From assembly GCA_945906015.1 (NCBI GenBank), contig CAMDQV010000026.1, positions 1 through 14,072 of the forward strand: 14,072 bases of DNA, written 5' to 3'. This stretch comes from Pedobacter schmidteae. GTDB taxonomy: Bacteria; Bacteroidota; Bacteroidia; Sphingobacteriales; Sphingobacteriaceae. The notes below the pieces were generated by a model. That model saw only the letters and a program-made list of their open reading frames with translations, searched no databases and was not told the origin of the DNA. How positions within the stretch are numbered: the stretch's first letter is position 1; the number at the start of each line of letters is the position of its first letter. The position numbers were made by a program, and so were the translations under genes. Positions 1 to 7,412 of this stretch are shown here, piece after piece.

Positions 1-376
1 CAGAATAAAAGCCAAGGCCGAACTTTCCTATGATCTCATTTGCGTCTTTTGCATCCTTAAACTTCTCCACGAATTCAGTGGCACCAGAAAAGGCGATTTG
101 GTTAATGTATTTTTTAATTTCTTCAGCAGTCATTCCTAAACCATTGTCAGAAATGGTGATCGTTTTTTTCTTTTCGTCAAACGAAATGGAAACTTTTAAC
201 TCGCCGAGGTCTCCTTTGTATTCGCCAAGTGAGGAGAGGCGTTTGATTTTTTGAGTAGCATCCACTGCATTTGCAACCAGCTCTCTCAGGAAGATCTCGT
301 TATCAGAGTATAAAAATTTCTTAATGATTGGAAAAATGTTCTCGGTGTGAATCGAAATGGTTCCTTTTTCTTGCAT
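1..376 (-). CDS. htpG: Molecular chaperone HtpG (Hsp90 family), N-terminal part only
   Basis: This is the first 125 residues of bacterial Hsp90, an ATP-driven cytosolic homodimeric chaperone that helps fold and remodel client proteins; the rest lies beyond the left edge. The fragment is the start of the GHKL-type ATPase domain. It shows the family run NEIFLRELVANAVDA (residues 26-40) with the catalytic Glu32 and the nucleotide-binding Asn36 and Asp39, then SDNGLGM (76-82) with the ATP-contacting Asp77 and its glycines, and the start of the lid and glycine-rich segment GKFGLGFYS (117-125). The start ATG is at 374-376 and gives the usual short N-terminus before the first helix. There is no clear Shine-Dalgarno sequence and no TAnnTTTG box upstream, but a perfect palindrome sits about 60 bases before the start. 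Family assignment is certain; completeness cannot be judged. Confidence 0.95.
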   Translation of the reverse strand, partial: MQEKGTISIHTENIFPIIKKFLYSDNEIFLRELVANAVDATQKIKRLSSLGEYKGDLGELKVSISFDEKKKTITISDNGLGMTAEEIKKYINQIAFSGATEFVEKFKDAKDANEIIGKFGLGFYS

Positions 377-436
377 CTTATTAATTTATTTAATTATCTG
401 AGCTATCATCTCAATACTTATTCCAAAAGAAAATTA

Positions 437-449
437 TGTCAATTTGACA
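437..449. promoter_or_regulatory. Perfect palindrome upstream of htpG, candidate operator
   Basis: TGTCAA and TTGACA face each other around a single T, so all 12 arm bases pair. The site lies about 61-73 bases upstream of the htpG start, where a regulator or sigma factor could act. Calling it a stress-response operator is inference from position and symmetry alone. Confidence 0.4.
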
Positions 450-482
450 CCCTAAATGCATCAAATGACTGAATTCATGGGG

Positions 483-499
483 GTTAAATCAAGTTTAAC
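483..499. repeat. Short inverted repeat between htpG and prfC
   Basis: GTTAAA and TTTAAC pair perfectly around a five-base spacer (TCAAG). It lies 107 bases upstream of the htpG start and about 145 bases beyond the prfC stop. The AT-rich six-base arms could arise by chance. It has no T-run beside it and is not a terminator. The rest of 377-644 shows no gene. Confidence 0.25.
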
Positions 500-644
500 T
501 GTCGGTAAATAATACACTTAGGCTTATTTTTTACGTTTATGGCAGAATCGTTGTATATTTCATTCATCCTTATTGGCAAGCATTTAAAAATCTATTGCCA
601 TGATGATATAGGTCGAAATACTAAAACTATCAAATTGCATTCCT

Positions 645-2264
645 TTAATCGATAGTATTATTTGAGGCTTTATCCTTATGCCTATTAAACTCGGATGTGC
701 TATGGAATTCAACTTCGGGAAAATCACGTTTTGCGAGGTTTAATGTCCAATCATTGTCGGCAAGAAATACAGGATTACCATCTTTATCTGTTGCAATATG
801 ATGATGCCTGCGTTGAATTATTTCATTAATATTTTTCTTGTCCTTTGAGGTTAACCAACTTGATTTCCTAAATGTGAGTGGCCTGAAAGCACATTTTGCT
901 CCATATTCATGTTGAAGTCGGAATACGATCACCTCATACTGAAGTTCACCAACGGTACCAATTATCTTACGGTTACCCGGCTGTTGTACAAAAAGTTGTG
1001 CTACACCTTCTTCTGTAAGCTGCTGAAGACCTTTTTCCAGTTGTTTTGATTTTAGAGGATCCCTGTTTTCAACTTCCTTGAATATCTCAGGAGAAAAACT
1101 TGGAATTCCTTTAAATTGTAATTCTTCTCCTTCAGTCAAGGTATCACCAATCTTGAAGTTTCCACCATCATATAATCCCACAACATCACCTGGCCAGGCT
1201 TCTTCAACCAGACTTTTTTCATTGGCCATGAAGTCAACAGGGTTAGAAAATTTCAGTTTTTTATTGAGACGTGCGTGATGGTAAAATTTATTTCTTTCAA
1301 ATTTTCCTGAACATATTCTAAGAAATGCAATTCTATCGCGGTGGTTTGGATCCAGATTGGCATGTATTTTAAATACAAAACCTGTGAAATTTTTCTCATT
1401 TGCCAAAACCATGCGCTCATTAGCTTCCCTACTTTTTGGACTAGGAGCAATAGAAACAAACGTATCAAGTAATTCTCTTATACCAAAGTTGTTGATGGCA
1501 CTTCCAAAAAATACAGGGGCAAGAAGGCCTTCAAGGTAAAGTTCATTGTCAAGCTTTCCATATACACCATCAACTAATTCAAGGTCATCCTGAAGGGTTT
1601 TTAGCTCTTTAGCTTGCAGAAACTTTGTTAAAAGCGGATCATCAAGGTCATTAACCTGAATAACAGGCTCAGTAATCTTTGATTTATCTGGTTTAAACAG
1701 GTTCAATTGTTTATCGAATAAATTATAGACACCTTTAAAGTTATGGCCCTGCCCAATTGGCCATGATAGCGGACAAACGCTAATATTTAAATTATTTTCA
1801 AGCTCATCAAGCAGATCAAACGTGTCTTTACCTTCACGATCAAGCTTATTGACAAAAATAATTACAGGTGTATTCCTCATCCGACATACATCCATCAGTT
1901 TTTGTGTCTGCTCCTCCACGCCTTTTACGCTATCAACTACCAGAATAACACTGTCAACAGCAGACAATGTTCTGTACGTATCTTCGGCAAAGTCTTTGTG
2001 TCCGGGAGTATCCAGTATATTAATTCTTTTTCCATTATACTCAAAACCCATTACTGAGGTAGCAACAGAAATTCCTCTCTGTTTCTCAATTTCCATAAAA
2101 TCTGAAGTGCTGCTTTGATTTGCCTTATTTCTTTTGACAGTACCAGCGGTATTAATTGCAACTCCAAATAACAGAAATTTTTCCGTTAGTGTGGTCTTTC
2201 CCGCATCTGGGTGACTTATAATTGCAAATGTCTTTCTTTTTTCAATTTCAGGATGGAGCATCAT
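645..2264 (-). CDS. prfC: Peptide chain release factor 3 (RF3)
   Basis: RF3 is a translational GTPase that acts on the ribosome after peptide release, speeding dissociation of RF1 or RF2. At 539 residues it is slightly longer than the usual 525-530. The GTPase domain is complete: the P-loop at residues 18-25 (HPDAGKTT), the switch I region ending QRGIS (62-66), DTPGH (85-89), NKLD (138-141) and a SAIN-type G5 motif near residue 255. The spacing and the [15 protein letters not shown] run separate it from EF-G and LepA. The chain continues through the beta-barrel domain II and the RF3-specific C-terminal domain (TFRKSSWL, and [17 protein letters not shown] near the end). It follows the Smr gene on the same strand after 149 bases, but an exact TAnnTTTG box in that gap suggests its own promoter. 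The annotated start is MetMet; either ATG could be used. Confidence 0.96.
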   Translation of the reverse strand: MMLHPEIEKRKTFAIISHPDAGKTTLTEKFLLFGVAINTAGTVKRNKANQSSTSDFMEIEKQRGISVATSVMGFEYNGKRINILDTPGHKDFAEDTYRTLSAVDSVILVVDSVKGVEEQTQKLMDVCRMRNTPVIIFVNKLDREGKDTFDLLDELENNLNISVCPLSWPIGQGHNFKGVYNLFDKQLNLFKPDKSKITEPVIQVNDLDDPLLTKFLQAKELKTLQDDLELVDGVYGKLDNELYLEGLLAPVFFGSAINNFGIRELLDTFVSIAPSPKSREANERMVLANEKNFTGFVFKIHANLDPNHRDRIAFLRICSGKFERNKFYHHARLNKKLKFSNPVDFMANEKSLVEEAWPGDVVGLYDGGNFKIGDTLTEGEELQFKGIPSFSPEIFKEVENRDPLKSKQLEKGLQQLTEEGVAQLFVQQPGNRKIIGTVGELQYEVIVFRLQHEYGAKCAFRPLTFRKSSWLTSKDKKNINEIIQRRHHHIATDKDGNPVFLADNDWTLNLAKRDFPEVEFHSTSEFNRHKDKASNNTID

Positions 2265-2346
2265 AGTATCGGAACGTCGGATCGTTTTTGAATTAACAGG
2301 AAAGTTTTAGGTAATTCTGATATATCTCAGTATCCTTAATATAGTG

Positions 2347-2354
2347 CAAAGGTA
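2347..2354 (-). promoter_or_regulatory. Bacteroidota-type -7 box upstream of prfC
   Basis: Read on the minus strand this is TACCTTTG, an exact match to the TAnnTTTG -7 element of Bacteroidota primary promoters. It would start transcription about 75 bases before the prfC ATG. No TTG element is visible at the expected -33 position, so support comes from the -7 box and its location only. Confidence 0.5.
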
Positions 2355-2413
2355 ATAAAATTGATTTAAACGCTGAAAAGCTCTATAAGGCAGTACGAAA
2401 ATGTTTTTTTATA

Positions 2414-3358
2414 TTACTTCAGTACAATCTCAGTGGCGCCGTAACCAAATTTTTCTTTACGTGCATCCATAAATGTTTTTACCTGAGTGTGTTTAGAAAT
2501 GATCTTATGTAGTTCATTTTTAAGTATTCCATTACCGGTACCATGGATAAAAATTATTGACTGAAGTTTATGAACTATCGCTGCATCAAGGTTCTTTTTG
2601 AAATGGTTTAATTGAATATCCAGGATTTCAGAATTTTTTAAAAATTGATGGTCATCATGTATTTTCTCTATGTGCAGATCTACCTCTTTTCCCGGATTGG
2701 GAATTTCAACTTTTTCTTCAGATGGTCTAAAAAAGCTCTCTTTTAATTTTTGTGGATCAATAAGCGGAGCTTCTGAATCAATTTGTATAAGCCAGGCTTC
2801 CTTACCTAGTATTGTATGATGCTTTTTTGTTCCTGAAAAATCTTTTGCTTTGAATTTATCTGAGAATAGGATAGGTTTTTTAATTTCATGTTTGCCGGAG
2901 GCGTGCAATAAAATCTGAAGATGAAATTCTGGCCAAAGGTCGAGTTCATTCAGTGACGCTGAATATAGTTGTACCATAGCTCCCGGATTGAGTTGCCCAG
3001 CGCATTCACCATTAAATTCTTGATTTTTTTCTGTATTTAAAGTGAATAATAGTTGGAATGAGCTTGCATTGATAAGGTTGAAATGTACAACTGAACCAAC
3101 TCGCTTGTCATCAGTAATTCCAATAAATATACCAGTTGAGATGAATTGATCCGGGTGTTTAAAAGTTGATTCTTCGTTTGCCTGAATAGCTGTAAAATCA
3201 CTTTTTCCATGTACTCGCGTAACCTGACTTGCCAGTACTGGAATTTCAAATCCGTCATCATCTGTAACAGCAATAGTGTTTTCATCAATAATCCGTGTAA
3301 TAAAACCTTCTCTTCGTTCATTCACAAAACGAACAAATTCACCTAATTTATAGTTCAT
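2414..3358 (-). CDS. DUF2027 and Smr domain protein
   Basis: This 314-residue protein has a small beta-rich N-terminal part (KLGEFVRFVNE...), a central DUF2027-type region, and a C-terminal Smr domain. The Smr domain is shown by VDLHIEKI (about residues 226-233) and by IFIHGTGNGILK (about 269-280), the HGxGxG loop of this family. Smr domains bind or cut branched DNA or RNA and are best known at the C-terminus of MutS2. There is no MutS ATPase here, so this is a stand-alone Smr protein; its substrate is unknown. I chose the ATG at 3356-3358 over an in-frame GTG at 3383-3385 for two reasons. The GTG overlaps an exact TAnnTTTG -7 box and so probably lies upstream of the transcript. The residues it would add (VFWLYNPLI) also do not resemble the domain start. 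The gene diverges from the VF530 gene. Confidence 0.85.
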   Translation of the reverse strand: MNYKLGEFVRFVNERREGFITRIIDENTIAVTDDDGFEIPVLASQVTRVHGKSDFTAIQANEESTFKHPDQFISTGIFIGITDDKRVGSVVHFNLINASSFQLLFTLNTEKNQEFNGECAGQLNPGAMVQLYSASLNELDLWPEFHLQILLHASGKHEIKKPILFSDKFKAKDFSGTKKHHTILGKEAWLIQIDSEAPLIDPQKLKESFFRPSEEKVEIPNPGKEVDLHIEKIHDDHQFLKNSEILDIQLNHFKKNLDAAIVHKLQSIIFIHGTGNGILKNELHKIISKHTQVKTFMDARKEKFGYGATEIVLK

Positions 3359-3384
3359 AATTAATGGATTGTACAGCCAGAACA

Positions 3385-3401
3385 CAAATCTATCAAAATT
3401 A
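3385..3401 (-). promoter_or_regulatory. Two tandem -7 boxes for the DUF2027-Smr gene
   Basis: On the minus strand TAATTTTG (3394-3401) and TAGATTTG (3385-3392) follow each other, and both match TAnnTTTG exactly. The nearer one would give a leader of about 22 bases before the ATG at 3358. Neither has a TTG at the usual -33 distance. Together they support the downstream start codon of the gene. Confidence 0.5.
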
Positions 3402-3456
3402 CATGCCTTATGTATTTATAAATCTTTATTTAGCGACAAAAACCAGGAGAGGTTCC

Positions 3457-3464
3457 TACATTTG
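3457..3464 (+). promoter_or_regulatory. -7 box upstream of the VF530-type gene
   Basis: TACATTTG matches TAnnTTTG exactly and lies 23 bases before the ATG at 3488, implying a leader of roughly 18-20 bases. It is divergent from the Smr gene promoter about 65 bases away. No -33 TTG is evident at the usual spacing. Confidence 0.5.
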
Positions 3465-3487
3465 CATAGGATTTAAATTAATACTTT

Positions 3488-3694
3488 ATGAGTAATGATC
3501 CTCTACATGGCAAAACCTTAGAAATGATACTTGTTTATCTGGTTGAATTTTATGGATGGGATAAATTAGGCACACTGATCAGGATAAATTGTTTTACCGA
3601 TAACCCAAGTATCAGTTCTAGCTTAAAGTTTTTAAGGAAAACTGATTGGGCTAGGAAAAAAGTGGAGGATTTGTATTTGAAAACTAATACTTAA
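3488..3694 (+). CDS. VF530-type small DNA-binding protein (DUF2132)
   Basis: This is a 68-residue protein that covers the VF530 family almost end to end. The signature is clear: [12 protein letters not shown] at residues 4-15, then [19 protein letters not shown] (18-36), [22 protein letters not shown] (39-60) and a short tail. The family is named after a Vibrio fischeri protein whose fold resembles winged or helical DNA-binding domains; its cellular role is not established. The protein has no signal peptide or membrane segment and should be cytosolic. It has its own -7 box 23 bases upstream and is followed after 65 bases by the DUF3347 lipoprotein gene on the same strand. Family membership is confident; DNA binding is inferred from the family. 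Confidence 0.88.
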   Translation: MSNDPLHGKTLEMILVYLVEFYGWDKLGTLIRINCFTDNPSISSSLKFLRKTDWARKKVEDLYLKTNT

Positions 3695-3759
3695 TATTCA
3701 TCTTTTTGGTCAATTCATTACCTGAAATTGATGATATTTGAGAATCTAAAATAGTTATT

Positions 3760-4296
3760 ATGAATAAAATTAAACTATTTGCATCAACTTTTTTATTGAT
3801 AGCTACCTATGTTTCTTGCAATCAAACTCAGGAAGCCACAGAAGCTATAGCAACTGATTCAGTTACTGTACCAGTACCTGTGGCTATCGAACTGAAAGAT
3901 GCAAACTCTGATCTTGCCTATCAACAATACTTACATCTGAAAGATGTACTTGTTTTATCTGATTCAACTCAGGCTCAAGGTGCTGCAAAAGATCTTGCTG
4001 GTACTCTTGTTAAAATTCCGGGTTCTAAAAATAGTACTAAAATGGCCTATGATATGGCCTCAGAGGGTTCTTTATCTAAACAAAGAATTATATTTACTAT
4101 ACTTAGTAAAGAATTGATTACTATGTTTAAAAAAGTAGATATTTCTTCAGGAAGCATGTTTGTTCAATATTGTCCGATGGCCAATGATGGAGGTGGGGGC
4201 TACTGGTTGGCATCAGAGACTGAAATAAGGAATCCTTATTATGGTGATGAAATGCTTAACTGTGGAGAAGTAAAAGAGACTATCGCGAAAAAATAA
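3760..4296 (+). CDS. DUF3347 lipoprotein, possible metal-binding periplasmic protein
   Basis: This 178-residue protein begins with a lipoprotein signal: a lysine-containing start, a hydrophobic stretch (residues 6-17) and Cys20 in YVSC, a relaxed lipobox. A Ser/Thr/Glu-rich linker (21-45) leads to a DUF3347 domain (about 48-176) recognisable from YQQYLHLKDVLVLSDSTQAQ and the C-terminal VQYCPMANDGGGGYWLASE and NPYYGDEMLNCGEVKE. DUF3347 occurs alone or attached to CusB/HlyD-type heavy-metal efflux proteins. Cys138, Met140, Met165 and Cys168 are well placed to bind a soft metal such as copper, but this is inference. No efflux genes lie next to it. A near-match to the -7 box (GATATTTG, 3733-3740, first base off) lies 19 bases before the start. 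A weak terminator-like hairpin follows. Confidence 0.82.
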   Translation: MNKIKLFASTFLLIATYVSCNQTQEATEAIATDSVTVPVPVAIELKDANSDLAYQQYLHLKDVLVLSDSTQAQGAAKDLAGTLVKIPGSKNSTKMAYDMASEGSLSKQRIIFTILSKELITMFKKVDISSGSMFVQYCPMANDGGGGYWLASETEIRNPYYGDEMLNCGEVKETIAKK

Positions 4297-4341
4297 ATTG
4301 CGTTTCATCAAACCATTATTCAATAAATAGATAAAATTCCG

Positions 4342-4375
4342 GATTGAAATTGCTGATACAATTAATCTTATTTTG
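4342..4375 (+). terminator. Weak terminator-like hairpin after the lipoprotein gene
   Basis: GATT..AATTG (4342-4352) pairs with CAATTAATC (4359-4367) around a six-base loop, with a two-base bulge on the left arm, and is followed by TTATTTTG. The stem is AT-rich and the T-tract is interrupted, so this could be fortuitous. It sits 45 bases after the lipoprotein stop and before the gltA promoter. Confidence 0.3.
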
Positions 4376-4429
4376 AAAAAATGATGTTATTTTTATTTTT
4401 TAACAAAAATATTGCAATTCCTTGTTATA

Positions 4430-4455
4430 AAATTAGCTCTTAAGTGAGCTTATTT
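4430..4455. promoter_or_regulatory. Imperfect dyad in the gltA promoter, candidate operator
   Basis: Ten-base arms (AAATTAGCTC and GAGCTTATTT) pair with one mismatch around TTAAGT; the inner AGCTC/GAGCT pairing is perfect. The dyad ends two bases before the gltA -7 box, so a bound protein would cover the -33 region. It may also form a hairpin, but it lies upstream of the expected transcript start. Operator function is inferred from symmetry and position. Confidence 0.4.
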
Positions 4456-4457
4456 AT

Positions 4458-4465
4458 TAGTTTTG
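4458..4465 (+). promoter_or_regulatory. -7 box upstream of gltA
   Basis: TAGTTTTG matches TAnnTTTG exactly, 22 bases before the citrate synthase ATG at 4488, giving a leader of about 17-18 bases. The -33 region is occupied by the dyad at 4430-4455 and has no TTG at the usual spacing. Confidence 0.55.
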
Positions 4466-4487
4466 TTTATTACTATCTCAAATTAAT

Positions 4488-5774
4488 ATGTCAGAATCAG
4501 CATCCTTAATAATAGGAGGAAAAACTTACGAACTACCAATAATTACAGGTACTGAAGGCGAAAAAGCTATTGATATTTCAAAATTACGTGATGCTAGTGG
4601 TTTTATTACCCTCGATTCTGGTTATAAAAATACAGGAGCAACAAAAAGTGCAATCACTTATTTAGATGGTGAAGAGGGAATATTAAAATATAGAGGTTAC
4701 GGTATCGATGAATTGGCTGAGAAATCAACTTTTCTTGAAGTAGCTTATCTTTTGATTTATGGAAATCTTCCTGATCAAACTCAGTTAATTGCTTTTCAGT
4801 CTGATATTTCTAGACACACGCTGGTTCATGAAGACATGAAGAAGTTTTTTGACGGATTTCCGTCAAAATCACATCCAATGGGCCAGTTATCTTCCCTGAT
4901 TTGCTCATTATCATCATTCTACCCTGAGTCTTTAAATTCTAAGCAAACTGCAGAAGAACAAAATTTAACAATTATAAAACTACTTGCCAAAATGACTACT
5001 GTTGTTTCTTGGATATACAAGAAATCTTTAGGTCATCCAATAATTTATCCTCAAAACAATCTTGATTACGTTAGTAATTTCTTAAATATGACTTTTGGTC
5101 AGCGTACTGAAGTTATAATGATTGACCCTGTTATTGTTAAAGCAATAAATGTATTATTTATACTTCATGCTGATCATGAACAGAATTGCTCAACCTCAAC
5201 GGTTCGTATTGTAGGATCATCTGATTGTAATTTATACGCGTCTATTTCAGCAGGTATTTCAGCATTATGGGGCCCACTACACGGTGGCGCAAATCAGGCA
5301 GTTATTGAGATGCTTGAGCAAATCAAAAATGATGGAGGAGATACCGATAAATGGATTAATAAAGCCAAAGATAAAAATGATGGTTTCCGATTGATGGGAT
5401 TTGGTCATCGTGTTTATAAGAATTTTGATCCACGAGCAAAGATCATCAAAAAGGCTTGTGATGATATTCTTGAGAAATTAGGTATTAATGATCCTGTACT
5501 AGATATCGCTAAGAAATTGGAAAGTGCTGCTCTTAACGATCCATATTTTGTGGAACGCAAGCTTTATCCAAATGTTGATTTCTACTCAGGTATCATTTAT
5601 CGTGCTTTGGGTTTTCCAACGGATATGTTTACCGTTCTATTTGCCCTTGGTCGTTTACCTGGATGGATTGCACAATGGAAAGAAATGCGCGAAAACAAAG
5701 AACCAATTGGAAGACCAAGACAGATATATACAGGCGAAACGGTTCGAACTTATGTAGATATAAAGAATCGTTAA
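4488..5774 (+). CDS. gltA: Citrate synthase
   Basis: Citrate synthase condenses acetyl-CoA with oxaloacetate to give citrate, the entry step of the citric acid cycle, in the cytosol. The 428 residues match the length of the hexameric type II enzymes of E. coli type. All catalytic residues are present: His265 in GPLHGGAN, His307 in GFGHRVYKN and Asp364 in NVDFYSG, with His230 in LHADHEQNCSTSTVR. The N-terminal small domain found in type II enzymes is present too (YRGYGIDELAEKSTFLEVAYLLIYGNLP, residues 68-95), as is the C-terminal GRPRQIYTG. The gene has its own -7 box and a candidate operator just upstream, and a strong terminator 17 bases past the stop, so it is probably transcribed alone. 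That layout fits independent control of entry into the cycle; the effector is unknown. Confidence 0.97.
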   Translation: MSESASLIIGGKTYELPIITGTEGEKAIDISKLRDASGFITLDSGYKNTGATKSAITYLDGEEGILKYRGYGIDELAEKSTFLEVAYLLIYGNLPDQTQLIAFQSDISRHTLVHEDMKKFFDGFPSKSHPMGQLSSLICSLSSFYPESLNSKQTAEEQNLTIIKLLAKMTTVVSWIYKKSLGHPIIYPQNNLDYVSNFLNMTFGQRTEVIMIDPVIVKAINVLFILHADHEQNCSTSTVRIVGSSDCNLYASISAGISALWGPLHGGANQAVIEMLEQIKNDGGDTDKWINKAKDKNDGFRLMGFGHRVYKNFDPRAKIIKKACDDILEKLGINDPVLDIAKKLESAALNDPYFVERKLYPNVDFYSGIIYRALGFPTDMFTVLFALGRLPGWIAQWKEMRENKEPIGRPRQIYTGETVRTYVDIKNR

Positions 5775-5792
5775 TTCGCTGCTAAAATTATA

Positions 5793-5830
5793 GAAGAACT
5801 CCTTGGATTATATCCAAAGAAGTTTTTTTT
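5793..5830 (+). terminator. Intrinsic terminator after gltA
   Basis: AACT-C-CTTGG (5797-5806) pairs with CCAAAG-A-AGTT (5814-5824) around the loop ATTATAT, with one bulge and one mismatch. The stem is followed by an unbroken run of eight T (5823-5830). The purines before the left arm can pair with the first part of the T-run. It begins 17 bases after the gltA stop, the classic position for a rho-independent terminator. The reverse strand lacks a comparable T-run after the stem. Confidence 0.75.
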
Positions 5831-5880
5831 ACAAACGGATTGTTCAGATTTATTAAATGTGTACTCGACATATTATTTGA

Positions 5881-6020
5881 AACCACTTAGAAACATAGTA
5901 TTATATACCCGCCAAACTTTATTTTAGACACGGATAGCATTAAAGCTTTGCATCAATCTATGTGATTTACAGTCTATTGTTTCCTTTAAAACATACTATA
6001 AGTCAATCTATGTGGTTAGA
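5881..6020. repeat. Cluster of degenerate CTATGTGGTT-type repeats
   Basis: TCAATCTATGTG occurs twice, at 5953-5964 and 6003-6014, exactly 50 bases apart; it is followed by ATTTA in the first copy and GTTAGA in the second. In the opposite orientation AACCACTTAGA (5881-5891) matches the complement of TCTATGTGGTT (6007-6017) with one mismatch, and AAACATAG follows it. The whole therefore reads as a decayed inverted-repeat element in the gene-free stretch between gltA and the nucleoside transporter gene. No coding sequence is visible in it. Confidence 0.45.
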
Positions 6021-6066
6021 TATAAATCTTTGTATAAGTTTATAAAGAACTCAGGTTAATTTAATC

Positions 6067-7341
6067 CTACATCAAAATACCTGCTATCGTTGCAGATAGG
6101 TAGGAGGCAAGTGTACCACAGATTAATGCTCTCATTCCAAGTTTGGCAAGATCAGTTCTTCTTTCTGGTGATAATTCACCTATTCCACCAACTTGTATTG
6201 CTATAGAACTAAAATTTGCGAATCCGCATAATGCGAAACTGGTTATCAAAACTGTTTTTGGATCCAATGTTTCTTTGATTTTTGCCAAGTCAAGATAGGC
6301 TACAAACTCATTGATTACCATTTTTGTTCCCATCAAAGATCCTGCTACCTGAATGTCTTTTCCCGGAACACCCATGGCATAGGCAAATACTGAAAAAACA
6401 GTTCCAAGTATCTGATTTAAACTAAGCGTTTGAAGGTTAATTCCAATAAATGAAAGTGACATTCCAAGGCTGCTTAATCCAAATCCAATTTTGCCCAATA
6501 CAAAATCTACCAAGGCAATTATAGCAATAAAGCCAATCAGCATTGCTACTACATTTAACCCAACCTTTAATCCATCACTTGCACCATGCGAAATAGCATC
6601 AACCAGATTAGCATTGGTTTTTTTAATTTCTAATGAAACCGTTCCTTTGGTTTCTGATATTTCAGTCTCGGGCCAAACTATTTTAGAAATTACCAGTGCA
6701 GCTGGAGCAGCCATCAAACTGGCAGCAATCAGATATTCTGCCTGAACACCCATTGCAATATATACTGCCATTACACCCCCTGCAATACAGGCCATACTGC
6801 CGGTCATAGAAGCTAATAGTTCAGACATGGTCATTCCTTTTAAATATGGCTTTATCATTATCTGAGCTTCTACCTGCCCAACAAAGGCACTGGCAACGTT
6901 TGATAAAGCTTCAGAACCTGAAACACCCATTAATTTGTAAACAATCATCGCGATAAATTTTACAAGGCGCTGCATGATTCCCAGGTAATAGGCAACACTC
7001 ACCAATACCGCAACAAAAATTATTGTTGGAATAATATTAAAGAAAAAAATAAATTCGTTCCCGCTACCGAACGCTTTACCCATATTCACCGAATTTACTA
7101 ATGGGCCAAAAACAAATTCAGCACCTTTCTGAGAAAAGTTCAAGATTTTAGTAACTGCATCTCCTATCCATGAAAAAATTGTTTTCCCCAATGGCACTTT
7201 TAGAATAAAGACAGCAAGAGATAATTGAATTGCAATTCCTGATAATACCAGCCTATAGTTTATCGCTTTTCTATTATTAGACATTAAAAAGGCGATACCA
7301 AAAATTAATACTATGCCAATAAGGCCGGTGAATCTCTCCAT
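6067..7341 (-). CDS. nupC: Concentrative nucleoside transporter (CNT/NupC family)
   Basis: This is an inner-membrane symporter that takes up nucleosides with sodium or protons; at 424 residues it is the usual bacterial CNT length. Hydrophobic segments run throughout, beginning at residues 5-20 and 31-48. The family core is present: VNMGKAFGSGNEFIFFFNIIPTIIF (85-109, split here by the re-entrant region), a GQxEA loop (155-159), the substrate-site Glu345 in NEFVAYLDLA, and FALCGFANFSSIAIQVGGIG (369-388) with Asn376 and nearby serines. The GQxEA loop reads VGQVEAQ where most CNT proteins have GQTEAP, a change at a base-contacting position. It is the last gene of the etfB-etfA-bfn run, 71 bases after the nuclease gene; no promoter box is seen in that gap. 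The protein family is secure; substrate range is not. Confidence 0.92.
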   Translation of the reverse strand: MERFTGLIGIVLIFGIAFLMSNNRKAINYRLVLSGIAIQLSLAVFILKVPLGKTIFSWIGDAVTKILNFSQKGAEFVFGPLVNSVNMGKAFGSGNEFIFFFNIIPTIIFVAVLVSVAYYLGIMQRLVKFIAMIVYKLMGVSGSEALSNVASAFVGQVEAQIMIKPYLKGMTMSELLASMTGSMACIAGGVMAVYIAMGVQAEYLIAASLMAAPAALVISKIVWPETEISETKGTVSLEIKKTNANLVDAISHGASDGLKVGLNVVAMLIGFIAIIALVDFVLGKIGFGLSSLGMSLSFIGINLQTLSLNQILGTVFSVFAYAMGVPGKDIQVAGSLMGTKMVINEFVAYLDLAKIKETLDPKTVLITSFALCGFANFSSIAIQVGGIGELSPERRTDLAKLGMRALICGTLASYLSATIAGILM

Positions 7342-7412
7342 ACAGAAATTAATATTGAATTAATCGTGAAATTTAGGAATAAGAATTAGAAATAAAACTT
7401 TTAGAAGGAAAT

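Noticed and set aside
30..254. 74-codon open frame on the plus strand over htpG
   Set aside because: It lies fully antisense to a strongly conserved Hsp90 domain and has no family resemblance; it is a shadow.
626..656. ACTATC/GATAGT inverted repeat overlapping the prfC stop, as a terminator
   Set aside because: Only six base pairs with a 19-base loop and a broken T-tract (TTTTAG) on the minus strand; too weak to call.
3037..3321. 94-codon minus-strand frame within the Smr gene
   Set aside because: It overlaps the conserved DUF2027-Smr reading frame out of phase and shows no recognisable domain.
3359..3385. GTG start extending the Smr protein by nine residues
   Set aside because: The GTG overlaps an exact -7 box and the added residues do not resemble a domain start; the ATG at 3358 fits better.
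5524..5757. 77-codon plus-strand frame inside gltA
   Set aside because: It overlaps the catalytic Asp364 region of citrate synthase in another phase; a by-product of the real gene.
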